Positions 34,021 through 42,509 of a stretch of 64,000 nt of DNA are shown here, piece by piece (the stretch's first letter is position 1; each line of letters begins with the position of its first letter). Below the pieces are notes generated by a model that saw nothing but the letters and a program-made list of their open reading frames with translations, did not search any database and was not told the DNA's origin. The stretch covers positions 180,413-244,412 of the forward strand of contig NZ_JAFMSX010000002.1 in the NCBI RefSeq assembly GCF_017916425.1, written 5' to 3'. The translations under genes were made by a program, and so were the position numbers. Source of the DNA: Nocardioides sp. SYSU D00065 (lineage in GTDB: Bacteria > Actinomycetota > Actinomycetes > Propionibacteriales > Nocardioidaceae).

Positions 34021-34961
34021 CGCACGTCTTCGCGATCCCCCTGCGCACCCGCTTCCGTGGCATCACCGTCCGCGAGGGCGTCCTGCTGCGCGGCGACGCG
34101 GGCTGGGGTGAGTTCTCGCCCTTCCTGGAGTACGACGACGCCACGTCCCGGCCCTGGCTGGCCTGCGCCCGGGAAGCCGCCGACGTCGGCTGGCCGGAGC
34201 CGGTGCGCGACGCCGTCCCGGTCAACGTCACCGTCCCCGCGACCGACCCCGAGCGCGCCCACGCCATCGTCACCGCGGGGGGCTGCTCCACCGCCAAGGT
34301 CAAGGTCGCCGAGCGGGGGCAGACCCTGGCCGACGACGTGGCGCGGGTGGAGGCCGTGCGCGACGCGCTGGGTCCCGAGGGGCTGGTCCGGGTGGACGCC
34401 AACGGCGCCTGGGACGTCGACGAGGCGGTCCGTGCGATCACGGCCCTCGACCGCGCCGCGGGCGGACTGGAGTACGCCGAGCAGCCGGTCGCAGCGGTGG
34501 AAAACCTCGCCGTCGTGCGCCGCCGCGTCGACGTCCCGGTCGCGGCCGACGAGTCGATCCGGCGCGCCGAGGACCCGTACCGCGTGCGCGACCTCGAGGC
34601 CGCCGACATCGCGGTCCTGAAGGTGCAGCCGTTGGGCGGGGTGCGCGCCTGCCTGCGGATCGCCGAGGACATCGGGCTGCCGGTGGTGGTCTCCAGCGCC
34701 GTGGAGTCGAGCGTCGGCATCGCGGCCGGCGTGGCGCTCGCCGCGGCCCTGCCCGAGCTGCGCCACGCGTGCGGCCTGGCCACCGTCCAGCTGCTCACCG
34801 ACGACGTCGTGGCCGAGCCGCTGCTGCCCGTCGACGGCCTGCTGCGGGTCGCGCGGCCCGAGGTGGACCCGCGGGCCCTCGACCGCCTCGCAGCCGCGCA
34901 CGACCGGGTGGCGCACTGGCGACGGCGCGTGGAGGCGGTAGGGCAGGATCGGCCCTCGTGA
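34017..34961 (+). CDS. menC: o-Succinylbenzoate synthase
   Basis: Enolase-superfamily enzyme dehydrating SHCHC to o-succinylbenzoate. The barrel carries the KxK pair in TAKVKVAE, metal ligands in VRVDANGAWD, LEYAEQP and VAADES, and the opposing lysine in VLKVQPLGG. The capping loop is WGEFSPFLEYDD near residue 30. Its 314 residues are typical of the actinobacterial form. It overlaps menE and menD by four bases on each side. Confidence 0.93.
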   Translation: MTHVFAIPLRTRFRGITVREGVLLRGDAGWGEFSPFLEYDDATSRPWLACAREAADVGWPEPVRDAVPVNVTVPATDPERAHAIVTAGGCSTAKVKVAERGQTLADDVARVEAVRDALGPEGLVRVDANGAWDVDEAVRAITALDRAAGGLEYAEQPVAAVENLAVVRRRVDVPVAADESIRRAEDPYRVRDLEAADIAVLKVQPLGGVRACLRIAEDIGLPVVVSSAVESSVGIAAGVALAAALPELRHACGLATVQLLTDDVVAEPLLPVDGLLRVARPEVDPRALDRLAAAHDRVAHWRRRVEAVGQDRPS

Positions 34962-36547
34962 ACGACTCGACCCGGCTGGCCCGCGACGTGGTCGCGGCAC
35001 TGCTCGCCGACGACGTCCGCGAGGTCGTGCTGTCCCCCGGCTCGCGCAACGCGCCGCTCTCCTTCGCCGTCCACGAGGCCGCTGCGGCCGGCCTGCTGCG
35101 GCTGCACACGCGGCTCGACGAGCGGACCGGCGCGTTCCTGGCGCTCGGCCTGAGCAAGGTCGGCGCCCGCGCGGCCGTGGTCTGCACCAGCGGCACGGCG
35201 GTCGCCAACCTCCATCCCGCCGTGCTGGAGGCAGCGCACGCCGGCGTGCGCCTCGTGGCCGTCACCGCTGACCGGCCCGGGCGGCTGCGCGGCACCGGAG
35301 CCAACCAGACCACGGACCAGGTCGAGGTGTTCGGCCCGGTGGACTTCCTCGACGCCACCGCAGCGACGACGGCGCAGGACGTGTACGACCTGCTCGCCGG
35401 TGCCCCGGGGCCGGCCCACCTCAACGTCCAGCTCGACGAGCCGCTCATGCCAGCGGGGACGTGGCGTCCGGCACCCGCCACCGTCACCGAGCGGGTCGTC
35501 GACCGGGCACCTGGCACCCGGCTGGTGCTCGAGCCCGGGCCGCGCACCGTGGTGGTCGCCGGCGACGACGCGGGACCTCCCGCCCGGGTGCTCGCGGAGC
35601 AGGCCGGCTGGCCGCTGCTGGCCGAGCCGTCGAGCGGGTGCCGCACCGGCGACCACGCGATCCGCACGTACCGGCTGCTGCTCGCCGGCGAGCTGGGCCG
35701 TCGGGTGGAGCGGGTGGTCGTCCTCGGCCACCCCACGCTGTCCCGCCCGGTCTCGCGCCTGCTGGCACGCGAGGACGTCGAGGTGGTCTCCGTGCGCCAT
35801 CGCGGCACCTGGGCGGCTCGACCGTTCGCGGTCGCCCACGAGGTCGACCGCGTCGACGTCGACGGGACCGGCGACCGGGCGTGGCTCGACGCCTGGCGCG
35901 ACGCCGATCGGACGACCTCGCGCGACCTCGACCGCCTGCTGGCGACCGAGCCGGACCTGACCCCGCACGAGGTGGCCGGTGCCGTGAGCCGGACCCTCCC
36001 GCCCGGTGGGCTGCTGCTCGTCGGGGCGTCCAACCCGATCCGCGACCTGGACCTGATGGTCGCGCGCTACGAGGTGGGCGGTCGTCGCAAGGTCGTGGCC
36101 AACCGGGGACTGGCCGGCATCGACGGCACCATCAGCTCGGCGGTCGGCGCCGCACTCGGCCGGCCGTGGTCGACCCGCGCGCTCGCCCTGATGGGCGACG
36201 TGACGTTCCTGCACGACACCACGGGGCTGTTCCTGAGCCCCCGGGAGGCGCGACCGGACCTGACGATCGTCGTGGTCAACGACGACGGCGGCTCGATCTT
36301 CGCGACCCTGGAGCAGGGGGCGCCGGAGTACGCCGACCGCTTCGACACCCTCTTCGCCACCCCGCACGGGGCGGACCTCGCCAGCCTCTGCGCTGCCGCG
36401 CGCGTCCCGCACCTCGCCGTGACCAGCCTCCCGGAGCTGGAGCAGGCGCTCGCCTCGCCCAACGGCGGCATCGAGGTCATCGAGGCACGGGTGCGCCGGG
36501 ACAACCGCGCGGACCTGGACAGACGAATCCGCGCGCTGGTCCCGTGA
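34958..36547 (+). CDS. menD: SEPHCHC synthase (2-succinyl-5-enolpyruvyl-6-hydroxy-3-cyclohexene-1-carboxylate synthase)
   Basis: ThDP enzyme joining isochorismate with the succinyl semialdehyde from 2-oxoglutarate, the first committed step to menaquinone. It begins TRLARDVVAALLADDVREVVLSPGSRNAPLS, with the cofactor-activating glutamate in HTRLDERTGAFLALGLSK. C-terminal ThDP/Mg motif: GDVTFLHDTTGLF through VVNDDGGSIF. NRGLAGIDGTISSAVGAA is also diagnostic. Its 529 residues are normal. The stop codon lies in the loop of a 17-bp hairpin. Confidence 0.95.
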   Translation: MNDSTRLARDVVAALLADDVREVVLSPGSRNAPLSFAVHEAAAAGLLRLHTRLDERTGAFLALGLSKVGARAAVVCTSGTAVANLHPAVLEAAHAGVRLVAVTADRPGRLRGTGANQTTDQVEVFGPVDFLDATAATTAQDVYDLLAGAPGPAHLNVQLDEPLMPAGTWRPAPATVTERVVDRAPGTRLVLEPGPRTVVVAGDDAGPPARVLAEQAGWPLLAEPSSGCRTGDHAIRTYRLLLAGELGRRVERVVVLGHPTLSRPVSRLLAREDVEVVSVRHRGTWAARPFAVAHEVDRVDVDGTGDRAWLDAWRDADRTTSRDLDRLLATEPDLTPHEVAGAVSRTLPPGGLLLVGASNPIRDLDLMVARYEVGGRRKVVANRGLAGIDGTISSAVGAALGRPWSTRALALMGDVTFLHDTTGLFLSPREARPDLTIVVVNDDGGSIFATLEQGAPEYADRFDTLFATPHGADLASLCAAARVPHLAVTSLPELEQALASPNGGIEVIEARVRRDNRADLDRRIRALVP

Positions 36548-36564
36548 GGGACCAACGCGCGGAT
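36527..36564. terminator. Hairpin with the menD stop codon in its loop
   Basis: Arms 36527-36543 and 36548-36564 pair over 17 positions with one mismatch (left arm ATCCGCGCGCTGGTCCC). The loop is GTGA, containing the menD TGA. It separates menD from the convergent glycosidase gene. Confidence 0.6.
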
Positions 36565-36587
36565 CGTTGTGGTTCAGGCGTTGCCGA

Positions 36588-37784
36588 TCAGGCCTGCGGG
36601 GTCTCCCACACGCGCACCCAGTCGACGTACATGTGCTGCGGCAGCTTGCTGTCCGGCAGCTCCAGCGCCTCGTAGTCCGAGGCGAGCAGGCTCAGGATGA
36701 GGTACTGCTGGGCCTTCGACACGCGGGCCGAGGTGCGCCAGGTCTCCTTGCCGTCGATGCGGAAGATGAGCGTCTTCGGCGTCCACTGCACGGAGAACAC
36801 GTGGTAGTTCTTCGACCAGCCGTCGCGCTTGTTCTTGAGGAACGACTCCGAGTTCTTGATCCACGACCCGGTCTTGATCAGGCGCTTGCCCTTGTACCAG
36901 TGGATGAAGCTGGTGAGGCCGCCCTGCGGGTGCTTGTCACCGAAGTACTCGATGATGTCGATCTCGTGGCCGTCGCTGCCGGGGCCGTTCTCGCCGACGG
37001 GCTGCGACCAGAAGCTGGCGTGCTGGCCCTGGGCCTTCTGCATCTTGATGCGGGCCGCGGCCACGCCGTAGCGGAAGCTGAAGTTGCCCTGCGTGCCGAC
37101 GTGGCCGTTGAGGCGGTAGCTGATCTTCTTGGTCTGCTTGCGCGAGCTGGCCTTGCACTTGCCCTTGGCCGAGCGGTCCTTGATCACGCTGAGGCGCAGG
37201 GCGCCGCCGCCGACCTTGACGGCCTTCGGGCTGCCCTTGGAGCACTTGCGCTTGCTGGCCGGCTCGTAGTCCTGGCCGCGCATGCCCCACGTGGAGCTCA
37301 GCGAGCTGCCCGAGAACTCGTCGGAGAACGTCGGGGTCAGCCAGCGGGAGGTGTCCTGGCCCTCGCTGGACTCCGCCTTGAGGCCCTTGAACTTCTGGGC
37401 GGTGACGCGGTAGGTCAGCGGCAGCCCGCCCTTGGAGATCGCGGCGGCGAACTCGGCGCGGCCGGCCTTGTCCTGCTTGGCGGTCGCGACCTTCTTCCAC
37501 GCGGTGCCCTCGAGCTGCTCGAGGACCACCGGGCGGCCGACCTTCACCGGCTTGATGGTGGCGGTGACGGCAGCCTTGGCCGAGCTCGCGCTGGCCGCGC
37601 CGCGGCCCTGCTGGACGATCTGCGGGAGCACCTCCAGCGAGATCTTCTGGCCGGCCTTCGACAGCGACGTCAACGCGGGTCGAGCCGCGGAGTCGGTGGC
37701 GGAGCCGGTCTCGGTCGTCAGGAGCAGGGACGCGGGCAGGAGCAGCGCGGCGGCGCTGCCTGCGAGCACGCGGCGTGCAGACAT
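36588..37784 (-). CDS. Secreted glycoside hydrolase family 16 protein
   Basis: A 398-residue secreted enzyme. The signal peptide is about residues 1-30 (ARRVLAGSAAALLLPASLLL). Residues ~35-140 form a beta-rich domain with many lysines, resembling an Ig-like or carbohydrate-binding module. The GH16 domain (about 150-396) has the catalytic signature GHEIDIIEYFG (nucleophile and acid/base glutamates), then SFIHWYKG, YHVFSVQWTPKTLIFRIDGKE and the late MYVDWVRVWE strand. GH16 enzymes cut beta-1,3 or beta-1,3/1,4 glucans and related polymers; the substrate is not certain. Many AAG lysine codons make it basic. Confidence 0.88.
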   Translation of the reverse strand: MSARRVLAGSAAALLLPASLLLTTETGSATDSAARPALTSLSKAGQKISLEVLPQIVQQGRGAASASSAKAAVTATIKPVKVGRPVVLEQLEGTAWKKVATAKQDKAGRAEFAAAISKGGLPLTYRVTAQKFKGLKAESSEGQDTSRWLTPTFSDEFSGSSLSSTWGMRGQDYEPASKRKCSKGSPKAVKVGGGALRLSVIKDRSAKGKCKASSRKQTKKISYRLNGHVGTQGNFSFRYGVAAARIKMQKAQGQHASFWSQPVGENGPGSDGHEIDIIEYFGDKHPQGGLTSFIHWYKGKRLIKTGSWIKNSESFLKNKRDGWSKNYHVFSVQWTPKTLIFRIDGKETWRTSARVSKAQQYLILSLLASDYEALELPDSKLPQHMYVDWVRVWETPQA

Positions 37785-37906
37785 GTGAACTCTCTTCGTC
37801 TCGGGTGCGATCGGTGTTTCCCCCAGGGCGCTCCACCCGTCGGAGGCGGCACCACCTTAACCTCGCGCCCCATCCGTACGACGATTCCCCGCACCCGCGT
37901 CGCGCC

Positions 37907-37912
37907 TAGTCT
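37907..37912 (+). promoter_or_regulatory. -10 box, leaderless promoter of the metallo-beta-lactamase-fold gene
   Basis: TAGTCT, exactly six bases, then ATG 37919. Confidence 0.5.
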
Positions 37913-37918
37913 GTCGTC

Positions 37919-38554
37919 ATGCGGATCACCAAGTTCGGCCACGCCTGCGTGCGGGTGCAGGGCGACGGCGGCGTCGTCGTGCTCGACCCGGGAGTCTTCA
38001 CCGATGCTGCTGCGCTGGAGGGCGCCGACGCCGTCCTCATCACCCACGAGCACCCCGACCACGTGCATCCCGACCACCTGCGCGGCCTCGACGTGCCGAT
38101 CTGGACGATCGCCGCGGTCGAGCGACTGCTGCGCCGGGAGGCTCCCGAGGTCGCCGAGCGCGTCACCGTGGTCCGCCCCGGCGACCGGCTCGAGGTGGCC
38201 GGGACCGCGGTGGAGGTGGTGGGGGAGAAGCACGCGGTGATCCACCCCGACTACGACCGCTTCGACAACTCCGGCTACGTCCTGGAGTCGGGCGGCACCA
38301 GCGTCTACCACCCCGGGGACGCACTGACCCCGCCAGGGCGGGCGGTCGACGTGCTGCTCGCCCCGGTGAGCGCGCCGTGGCTCAAGGTCGCCGAGGCCGT
38401 CGACTTCGTGCGTGAGGTGGCCGCGCCGACGTCGCTGGCGATCCACGACAAGGTCTACAGCGACGTCGGCCTGGACATGGTGGCGGCCCACATGGGCAAC
38501 CTGCTTCCCGCGGCGCTGACCTTCGAGCGGCGCGAGCCCGGCCAGCAGCTGTGA
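37919..38554 (+). CDS. Metallo-beta-lactamase-fold hydrolase (UlaG-like)
   Basis: A 211-residue metal-dependent hydrolase beginning MRITKFGHACVRV. The metal site is LITHEHPDHVHPDHL (HxHxDH) at about residues 41-55. Further ligands are H in GEKHAVIH, YHPGD (asparagine/histidine-type strand) and the late LAIHDKVYS histidine. The pattern is closest to UlaG-like or MBL-fold proteins used on lactones or phosphoesters; the substrate is unknown. It has its own leaderless -10 box and is convergent with menF. Confidence 0.85.
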   Translation: MRITKFGHACVRVQGDGGVVVLDPGVFTDAAALEGADAVLITHEHPDHVHPDHLRGLDVPIWTIAAVERLLRREAPEVAERVTVVRPGDRLEVAGTAVEVVGEKHAVIHPDYDRFDNSGYVLESGGTSVYHPGDALTPPGRAVDVLLAPVSAPWLKVAEAVDFVREVAAPTSLAIHDKVYSDVGLDMVAAHMGNLLPAALTFERREPGQQL

Positions 38555-38566
38555 CGGGCGGCCGGC

Positions 38567-39808
38567 TCAGTCGGCGGCCAGCGCGTCGCGCACCGGCACG
38601 AACTTCGCCTGCGACTCGGCCAGCTCGGCCTCCGGGTCGGAGCTCGCGACGATCCCGCACCCGGCGAACAGGCGCACGCCGCTGTCGGTGAGCATGGCCG
38701 AGCGCAGCGCGATGCCCCACTCGCCGTCGCCGGAGGCGTCCATCCAGCCGACGGGGCCGGCGTAGCGATCGCGCGCCATCCCCTCGATCTCGGCGATCAG
38801 CCGGGTCGCGGCCGCGGTCGGCGTGCCGCCCACCGCTGCCGAGGGGTGCAGGGACTCGGCCAGCTGCAGCGAGGTCGCGGCATCGTGGACGACGCCGTTG
38901 ACGTCGGTGGCCAGGTGCATGACGTTGGGCAGGTGCAGGACGAACGGCGCCTCGGGCACGTTCATCGATGAGCAGTGCGGCTCGAGGGCGTCGGCGACCG
39001 AGCGCACGGCGTACTCGTGCTCCTCGAGGTCCTTGGAGGACCGCGCCAAGGTGGCGGCCAGCGCCAGGTCGCGCTCGTCGTCCCCCGTACGCCGGATCGT
39101 GCCGGCGAGCACCCGTGAGGTCACCAGGCCGCGCTCGCGCCGCACCAGCATCTCGGGCGTGGCGCCGAACAGGCCCTCGACGTGGAAGGTCCAGCACATC
39201 TCGTACTGCTCGGCCAGGCGGTGCAGCGGCCAGCGCACGTCGACCGGCTCGTCCGTGGTCGCCATGAGGTCGCGTGCCAGCACGACCTTCTCCAGCTCGC
39301 CCGCCGAGATCCGGGCGACGGCCTCGGCCACCACCGACATCCACTCCTCGCCGTTGCGCGCGCCGTCGGAGAAGACGAGGTTGACCGGCGGCTCGGGAAC
39401 GGGGGCGGGGGACAGCGCCGGCGCGTCGACGGAGACGGTGGTGAGCCAGGTGCGGTCGCCCCGGCGCCCGACCACGACCTGCGGGACGACGAGCACGGAG
39501 TCGCCGGGCTCGTCGGCGAAGGCGAACGCACCGAAGCAGACCAGGCCGGTGCCCGGCTCGCCGACGTGGTCCTCCACGCGCGCGCGGGCGACGGTCTCCG
39601 ACCACCACTTGACGGCGTCGCTGAAGCGGGTGTGCCCGGCGGTCTCCAGCCGGGCGGCGACGCCCCAGCCGACCAGGCCCTCGCCCCGGCGCAGCCAGCT
39701 CACCGGTGACTGCTCGGGCAGCAGGTCGAGGAGGGGGAGGTCGGCCAGGTCCACCGCGACGGTGCGCACGACGAGGGGCGCGGCGGGTGCCGACGAGGGG
39801 GGTGTCAC
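38567..39808 (-). CDS. menF: Isochorismate synthase
   Basis: Chorismate-binding enzyme isomerising chorismate to isochorismate, which feeds MenD. The C-terminal domain has the family set: ELEKVVLARDL, LFGATPEMLVRRERG, VLAGTIRRTGDDERD, SSKDLEEHEYAVRSV, LHPSAAVGGTPT, GPVGWMDASGDGEWGIALRSA and FAGCGIVASSDPEAELAESQAKF. An MbtI/EntC-like salicylate synthase is an alternative, but the men neighbours favour menaquinone. The start is taken at GTG 39808 (VTPPSSAPAAP), giving 413 residues; TAGGCT is eight bases upstream and longer forms read through it. Confidence 0.9.
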   Translation of the reverse strand: MTPPSSAPAAPLVVRTVAVDLADLPLLDLLPEQSPVSWLRRGEGLVGWGVAARLETAGHTRFSDAVKWWSETVARARVEDHVGEPGTGLVCFGAFAFADEPGDSVLVVPQVVVGRRGDRTWLTTVSVDAPALSPAPVPEPPVNLVFSDGARNGEEWMSVVAEAVARISAGELEKVVLARDLMATTDEPVDVRWPLHRLAEQYEMCWTFHVEGLFGATPEMLVRRERGLVTSRVLAGTIRRTGDDERDLALAATLARSSKDLEEHEYAVRSVADALEPHCSSMNVPEAPFVLHLPNVMHLATDVNGVVHDAATSLQLAESLHPSAAVGGTPTAAATRLIAEIEGMARDRYAGPVGWMDASGDGEWGIALRSAMLTDSGVRLFAGCGIVASSDPEAELAESQAKFVPVRDALAAD

Positions 39809-39937
39809 GAGGCGGCAGCCTACGCCGGGGCGCCGAGGGGACCCCGAGCCGCCCGCGCGCAGATGCGCCAAACCGTGAACAGCGGGACCGGTCCTGTCCT
39901 ACGGTGCGGCGACACACGAAGCACCGAGGAGCGCCAC

Positions 39938-41122
39938 GTGCCTGGTCAGGATTCCCCCCTCGCCCGGTTGGAGCGTCACGCGCGCAACCGTGCCCTCGAG
40001 GTCGCTGTCGTGGAGCAGCGCGGTCACGCGTGGGCGACGATCACCTGGAACGAGCTGTACCGCCGCGTGATCGACGGCGCGGCCGGCATGATCGACGCCG
40101 GGGTCGACCCGGGGCAGGTCGTGGTGCTGCGCGTGCCCACCGGCATCCGTCAGCTCGAGCTCGAGCTCGCCACCCGGGTCGCCGGCGCGGTGCCCCTCCT
40201 GCTTCCCGAGCATCTGGACCCCGCCGAGGTCGCGCGCCTGCTGGACGAGGTGGACGTGCGCCTCGTGGTCGTCGACCGGGAGAGCCGGCTGGCCCTGCTG
40301 CGGCAGGCCGCGCTGGCCGAGGCCCAGCTCTTCGAGTGCGACGACCGCTCCTGGGAGCGGCTGCGCGCGATCGGCCTCGAGCGCCGCAAGCGACAGCCCG
40401 ACGTGCTCACCTGGGTCGACTCCGTCCGCGTCGGCGCGCCGACCGGTGCCGTGCTCGGGCTGCCGCGGGAGAAGAGCGAGGCCTGGCTGTTCCGGCCCGA
40501 GGCCTCCGGGGTGCTGTCCGAGCTCAAGGCCGACGACGTCGTCCTGCTCACCGGCGAGGCGCCCGACCGGTTCACCACCGTGGTGCGCGACGCGCAGCTC
40601 ACCGCGGGGTGCACGCTGGCCTGGGTGGAGTCGCCGGCCCAGCTGGAGGAGGCGCTGGCGCACGTCTCCCCGACGCACGTCCTTCTCGACCACGCCGCGT
40701 CCAGGGTCCTCGAGGACCTGGTGGCGGACGCTCGCGTCGACGGCGCGCCGTGGCACGAGGCGCCGCGGGAGGTGCTTCAGGCCACCTCGGCGCGCGTCGC
40801 CGGGGCCCGCCTGGGGTCGCGCCCCAGGAAGCTCGCCGCCGAGATCGCGGCGCTCGCCCCGTGGTGGGGTGGCCGGCTGCGCGTGCTCGTCCTCGACGCC
40901 CGGGTCAACCACACCGTGAGCGCCCTGGCCACCGCGCTGGAGCTCAAGCTGGGCCGGATCGCGCACCACCCGGCCGTCCGGGTCGACCTGGCTGCGGAGC
41001 CCGGCCTGCCGCCGGTACCAGCCCCGGCGCCGGTCGCGGTCGGCGCCGCCGACACGCTGCCGCGGCGCGGCCGAGCGGGTGTCGGCATCGATCCCGCCTT
41101 CTCGCTGGCGGGCCCCGCCTGA
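39938..41122 (+). CDS. Acyl-CoA synthetase-like protein lacking catalytic motifs (A)
   Basis: 394 residues from GTG 39938, which has GAGGAG seven bases upstream. The first ~110 residues resemble the N-terminal lobe of long-chain acyl-CoA synthetases: TITWNELYRRVIDGAAGMIDAGVDPGQVVVL, then ELATRVAGAVPLLLPEHLDPAEVARLLDEVDVRLVVVD. Later DDVVLLTGEAPDRF, LTAGCTLAWVESPAQLEEAL, VSPTHVLLDHAASRVLEDL and PWWGGRLRVLVLDA follow the same core order. The YTSGTTGxPKG phosphate loop, the YGxTE motif and the whole C-terminal lobe with its lysine are absent. It is therefore likely a pseudoenzyme with a ligand-binding or scaffold role. Function unknown; homology is judged by eye. Confidence 0.6.
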   Translation: MPGQDSPLARLERHARNRALEVAVVEQRGHAWATITWNELYRRVIDGAAGMIDAGVDPGQVVVLRVPTGIRQLELELATRVAGAVPLLLPEHLDPAEVARLLDEVDVRLVVVDRESRLALLRQAALAEAQLFECDDRSWERLRAIGLERRKRQPDVLTWVDSVRVGAPTGAVLGLPREKSEAWLFRPEASGVLSELKADDVVLLTGEAPDRFTTVVRDAQLTAGCTLAWVESPAQLEEALAHVSPTHVLLDHAASRVLEDLVADARVDGAPWHEAPREVLQATSARVAGARLGSRPRKLAAEIAALAPWWGGRLRVLVLDARVNHTVSALATALELKLGRIAHHPAVRVDLAAEPGLPPVPAPAPVAVGAADTLPRRGRAGVGIDPAFSLAGPA

Positions 41123-41142
41123 CGCCGGCCCTCGTCCCAGTG

Positions 41143-41158
41143 CGTGAGACCGGTCACA
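41143..41158 (+). promoter_or_regulatory. CRP-like site upstream of synthetase-like gene B
   Basis: CGTGAGACCGGTCACA fits TGTGA-N6-TCACA at nine of ten fixed positions, the consensus known for mycobacterial CRP. It lies 123 bases before ATG 41281. Confidence 0.35.
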
Positions 41159-41237
41159 CATCACGGACACGCACGCCCCACGGTCGCGCCACGCGGAGGT
41201 AAAACCGCGGACGGTCGCGCGCGGCCTGGCGAAATCT

Positions 41238-41251
41238 GTTGATCGATCAAC
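41238..41251. promoter_or_regulatory. 14-bp perfect palindrome upstream of synthetase-like gene B
   Basis: GTTGATCGATCAAC is its own reverse complement and lies 29 bases before ATG 41281. It looks like a dimeric repressor operator. No matching regulator gene is adjacent. Confidence 0.4.
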
Positions 41252-41280
41252 GGAATCGTCGCGGCGTCGAGGGGGCACGC

Positions 41281-42405
41281 ATGGCACACATCCCGGTCAC
41301 CCGGGCGCCGGCCCTGCCGTCCGGCGCGGTGCCCACTGAGGACGTCGCCGCGTCGCCGCACCGGTGGCTGCGGCGGCAGGGGCTCGAGCGGGGCGAGACC
41401 ACGGCGTACGTCGTGCACGACGGCACCGGGCTGCGCGCGCGGTCCTGGTCGACCGTGGCCGACACCGTCGAGCGGGCGGCGGCCGGCCTGGTGCGCAGCG
41501 GCCTGCGCGCGGACCAGGTGGTCCTCGACCTGCTCCCGGCCACTTCCGCCTATCCCGAGCTGGACCTCGCGCTGCGCCTCATCGGATCGGTGGTCGTGCA
41601 CGTCTCGCCCGAGGCCACCGCGGACGACGTCGCCCGCGGGCTCGGCGAGGCGAAGGTGCGGCTCGTGGTCGCGGAGTCCGAGGCCGACCTCGACCGCCTC
41701 GACGGCCTGCAGTTCACCTCCTCGGAGCTCTTCGCCGTCGCCGGCGGTGCCGGGTGGCGACGGCTGCTGACGCTCGGCGCAGAGCGGCTGACCATGGATC
41801 CCGACGCGGTGTCGCGGCTGGACGCGGTCGTCGACCACGAGGGCGCCGCTCCCCGCCTCCTCGGCCCCGGCGGGCGGCTCACCAGGCTGGCGCGCGGTGA
41901 CGCGTGGCTGCCGGCGCTGACCCCCGACGACGTCACCATCGCCGTGGGCCACCGGTCCGACCCGGTCGTGCAGGCCATGCGCGAGGCGCACCTGGTCTCG
42001 GGCGGGACACTGTGCCTCACGCCGGACGAGACCTCGCTCGGCGAGCTGGCCGAGACGCTCGTGCCCACCGTGGCCGCGCTCCCCGGCGCGGCGAGCACGG
42101 CGCTGCCCGCCACGGCGGCGCGGCTGGCGCTCGAGCGCGGCGTACGCGTGGTGCGCGGCTCCGACGTGCCGGTCGCGCCCGCGGACCTGCCGCTGCCGCC
42201 GCCGGTCCTCCGAGGCGACCCGTCGACGCTGCCGCGCCGGTCGCCACGCGAGCCCGGGCGCGACTTCCAGTTCGACGTCGACCGCCGTCCGGTCGCCGTC
42301 GCGCCCGAGGAGTCGGCGTTCGAGCTGCCGTCCCTCCCGCTCTTCGGTGGCGAGTCGTTCCTCGACAAGCTCCTGATGGCCCAGGCCCGAGAGGGCCGGG
42401 CATGA
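41281..42405 (+). CDS. Acyl-CoA synthetase-like protein lacking catalytic motifs (B)
   Basis: 374 residues from ATG 41281, with GAGGGGG upstream. The same degenerate synthetase N-lobe as gene A is visible: SWSTVADTVERAAAGLVRSGLRADQVVLDLLP, LALRLIGSVVVHVSPEATADDVARGLGEAKVRLVVAE, then LTPDDVTIAVGHRSDPVVQAMREAHLVSGGTLCL. No phosphate loop, no A5/A8 motif and no terminal lysine are present. Residues ~295-374 are a proline-rich linker ending in a short amphipathic helix, ESFLDKLLMAQAREGRA. It is probably a diverged relative of gene A. The stop overlaps an ATG that is in frame with the Roadblock-like gene. Confidence 0.55.
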   Translation: MAHIPVTRAPALPSGAVPTEDVAASPHRWLRRQGLERGETTAYVVHDGTGLRARSWSTVADTVERAAAGLVRSGLRADQVVLDLLPATSAYPELDLALRLIGSVVVHVSPEATADDVARGLGEAKVRLVVAESEADLDRLDGLQFTSSELFAVAGGAGWRRLLTLGAERLTMDPDAVSRLDAVVDHEGAAPRLLGPGGRLTRLARGDAWLPALTPDDVTIAVGHRSDPVVQAMREAHLVSGGTLCLTPDETSLGELAETLVPTVAALPGAASTALPATAARLALERGVRVVRGSDVPVAPADLPLPPPVLRGDPSTLPRRSPREPGRDFQFDVDRRPVAVAPEESAFELPSLPLFGGESFLDKLLMAQAREGRA

Positions 42406-42509
42406 CCGAGCACCGAGCTCGGCGGTCCCGCGGCATCCTCCGCCTCCGGCGACCTCCCCAGACCCCTCCCGACCGCAGTGGCCGGGAAGAACAAGAAGGA
42501 ACCACAGAC

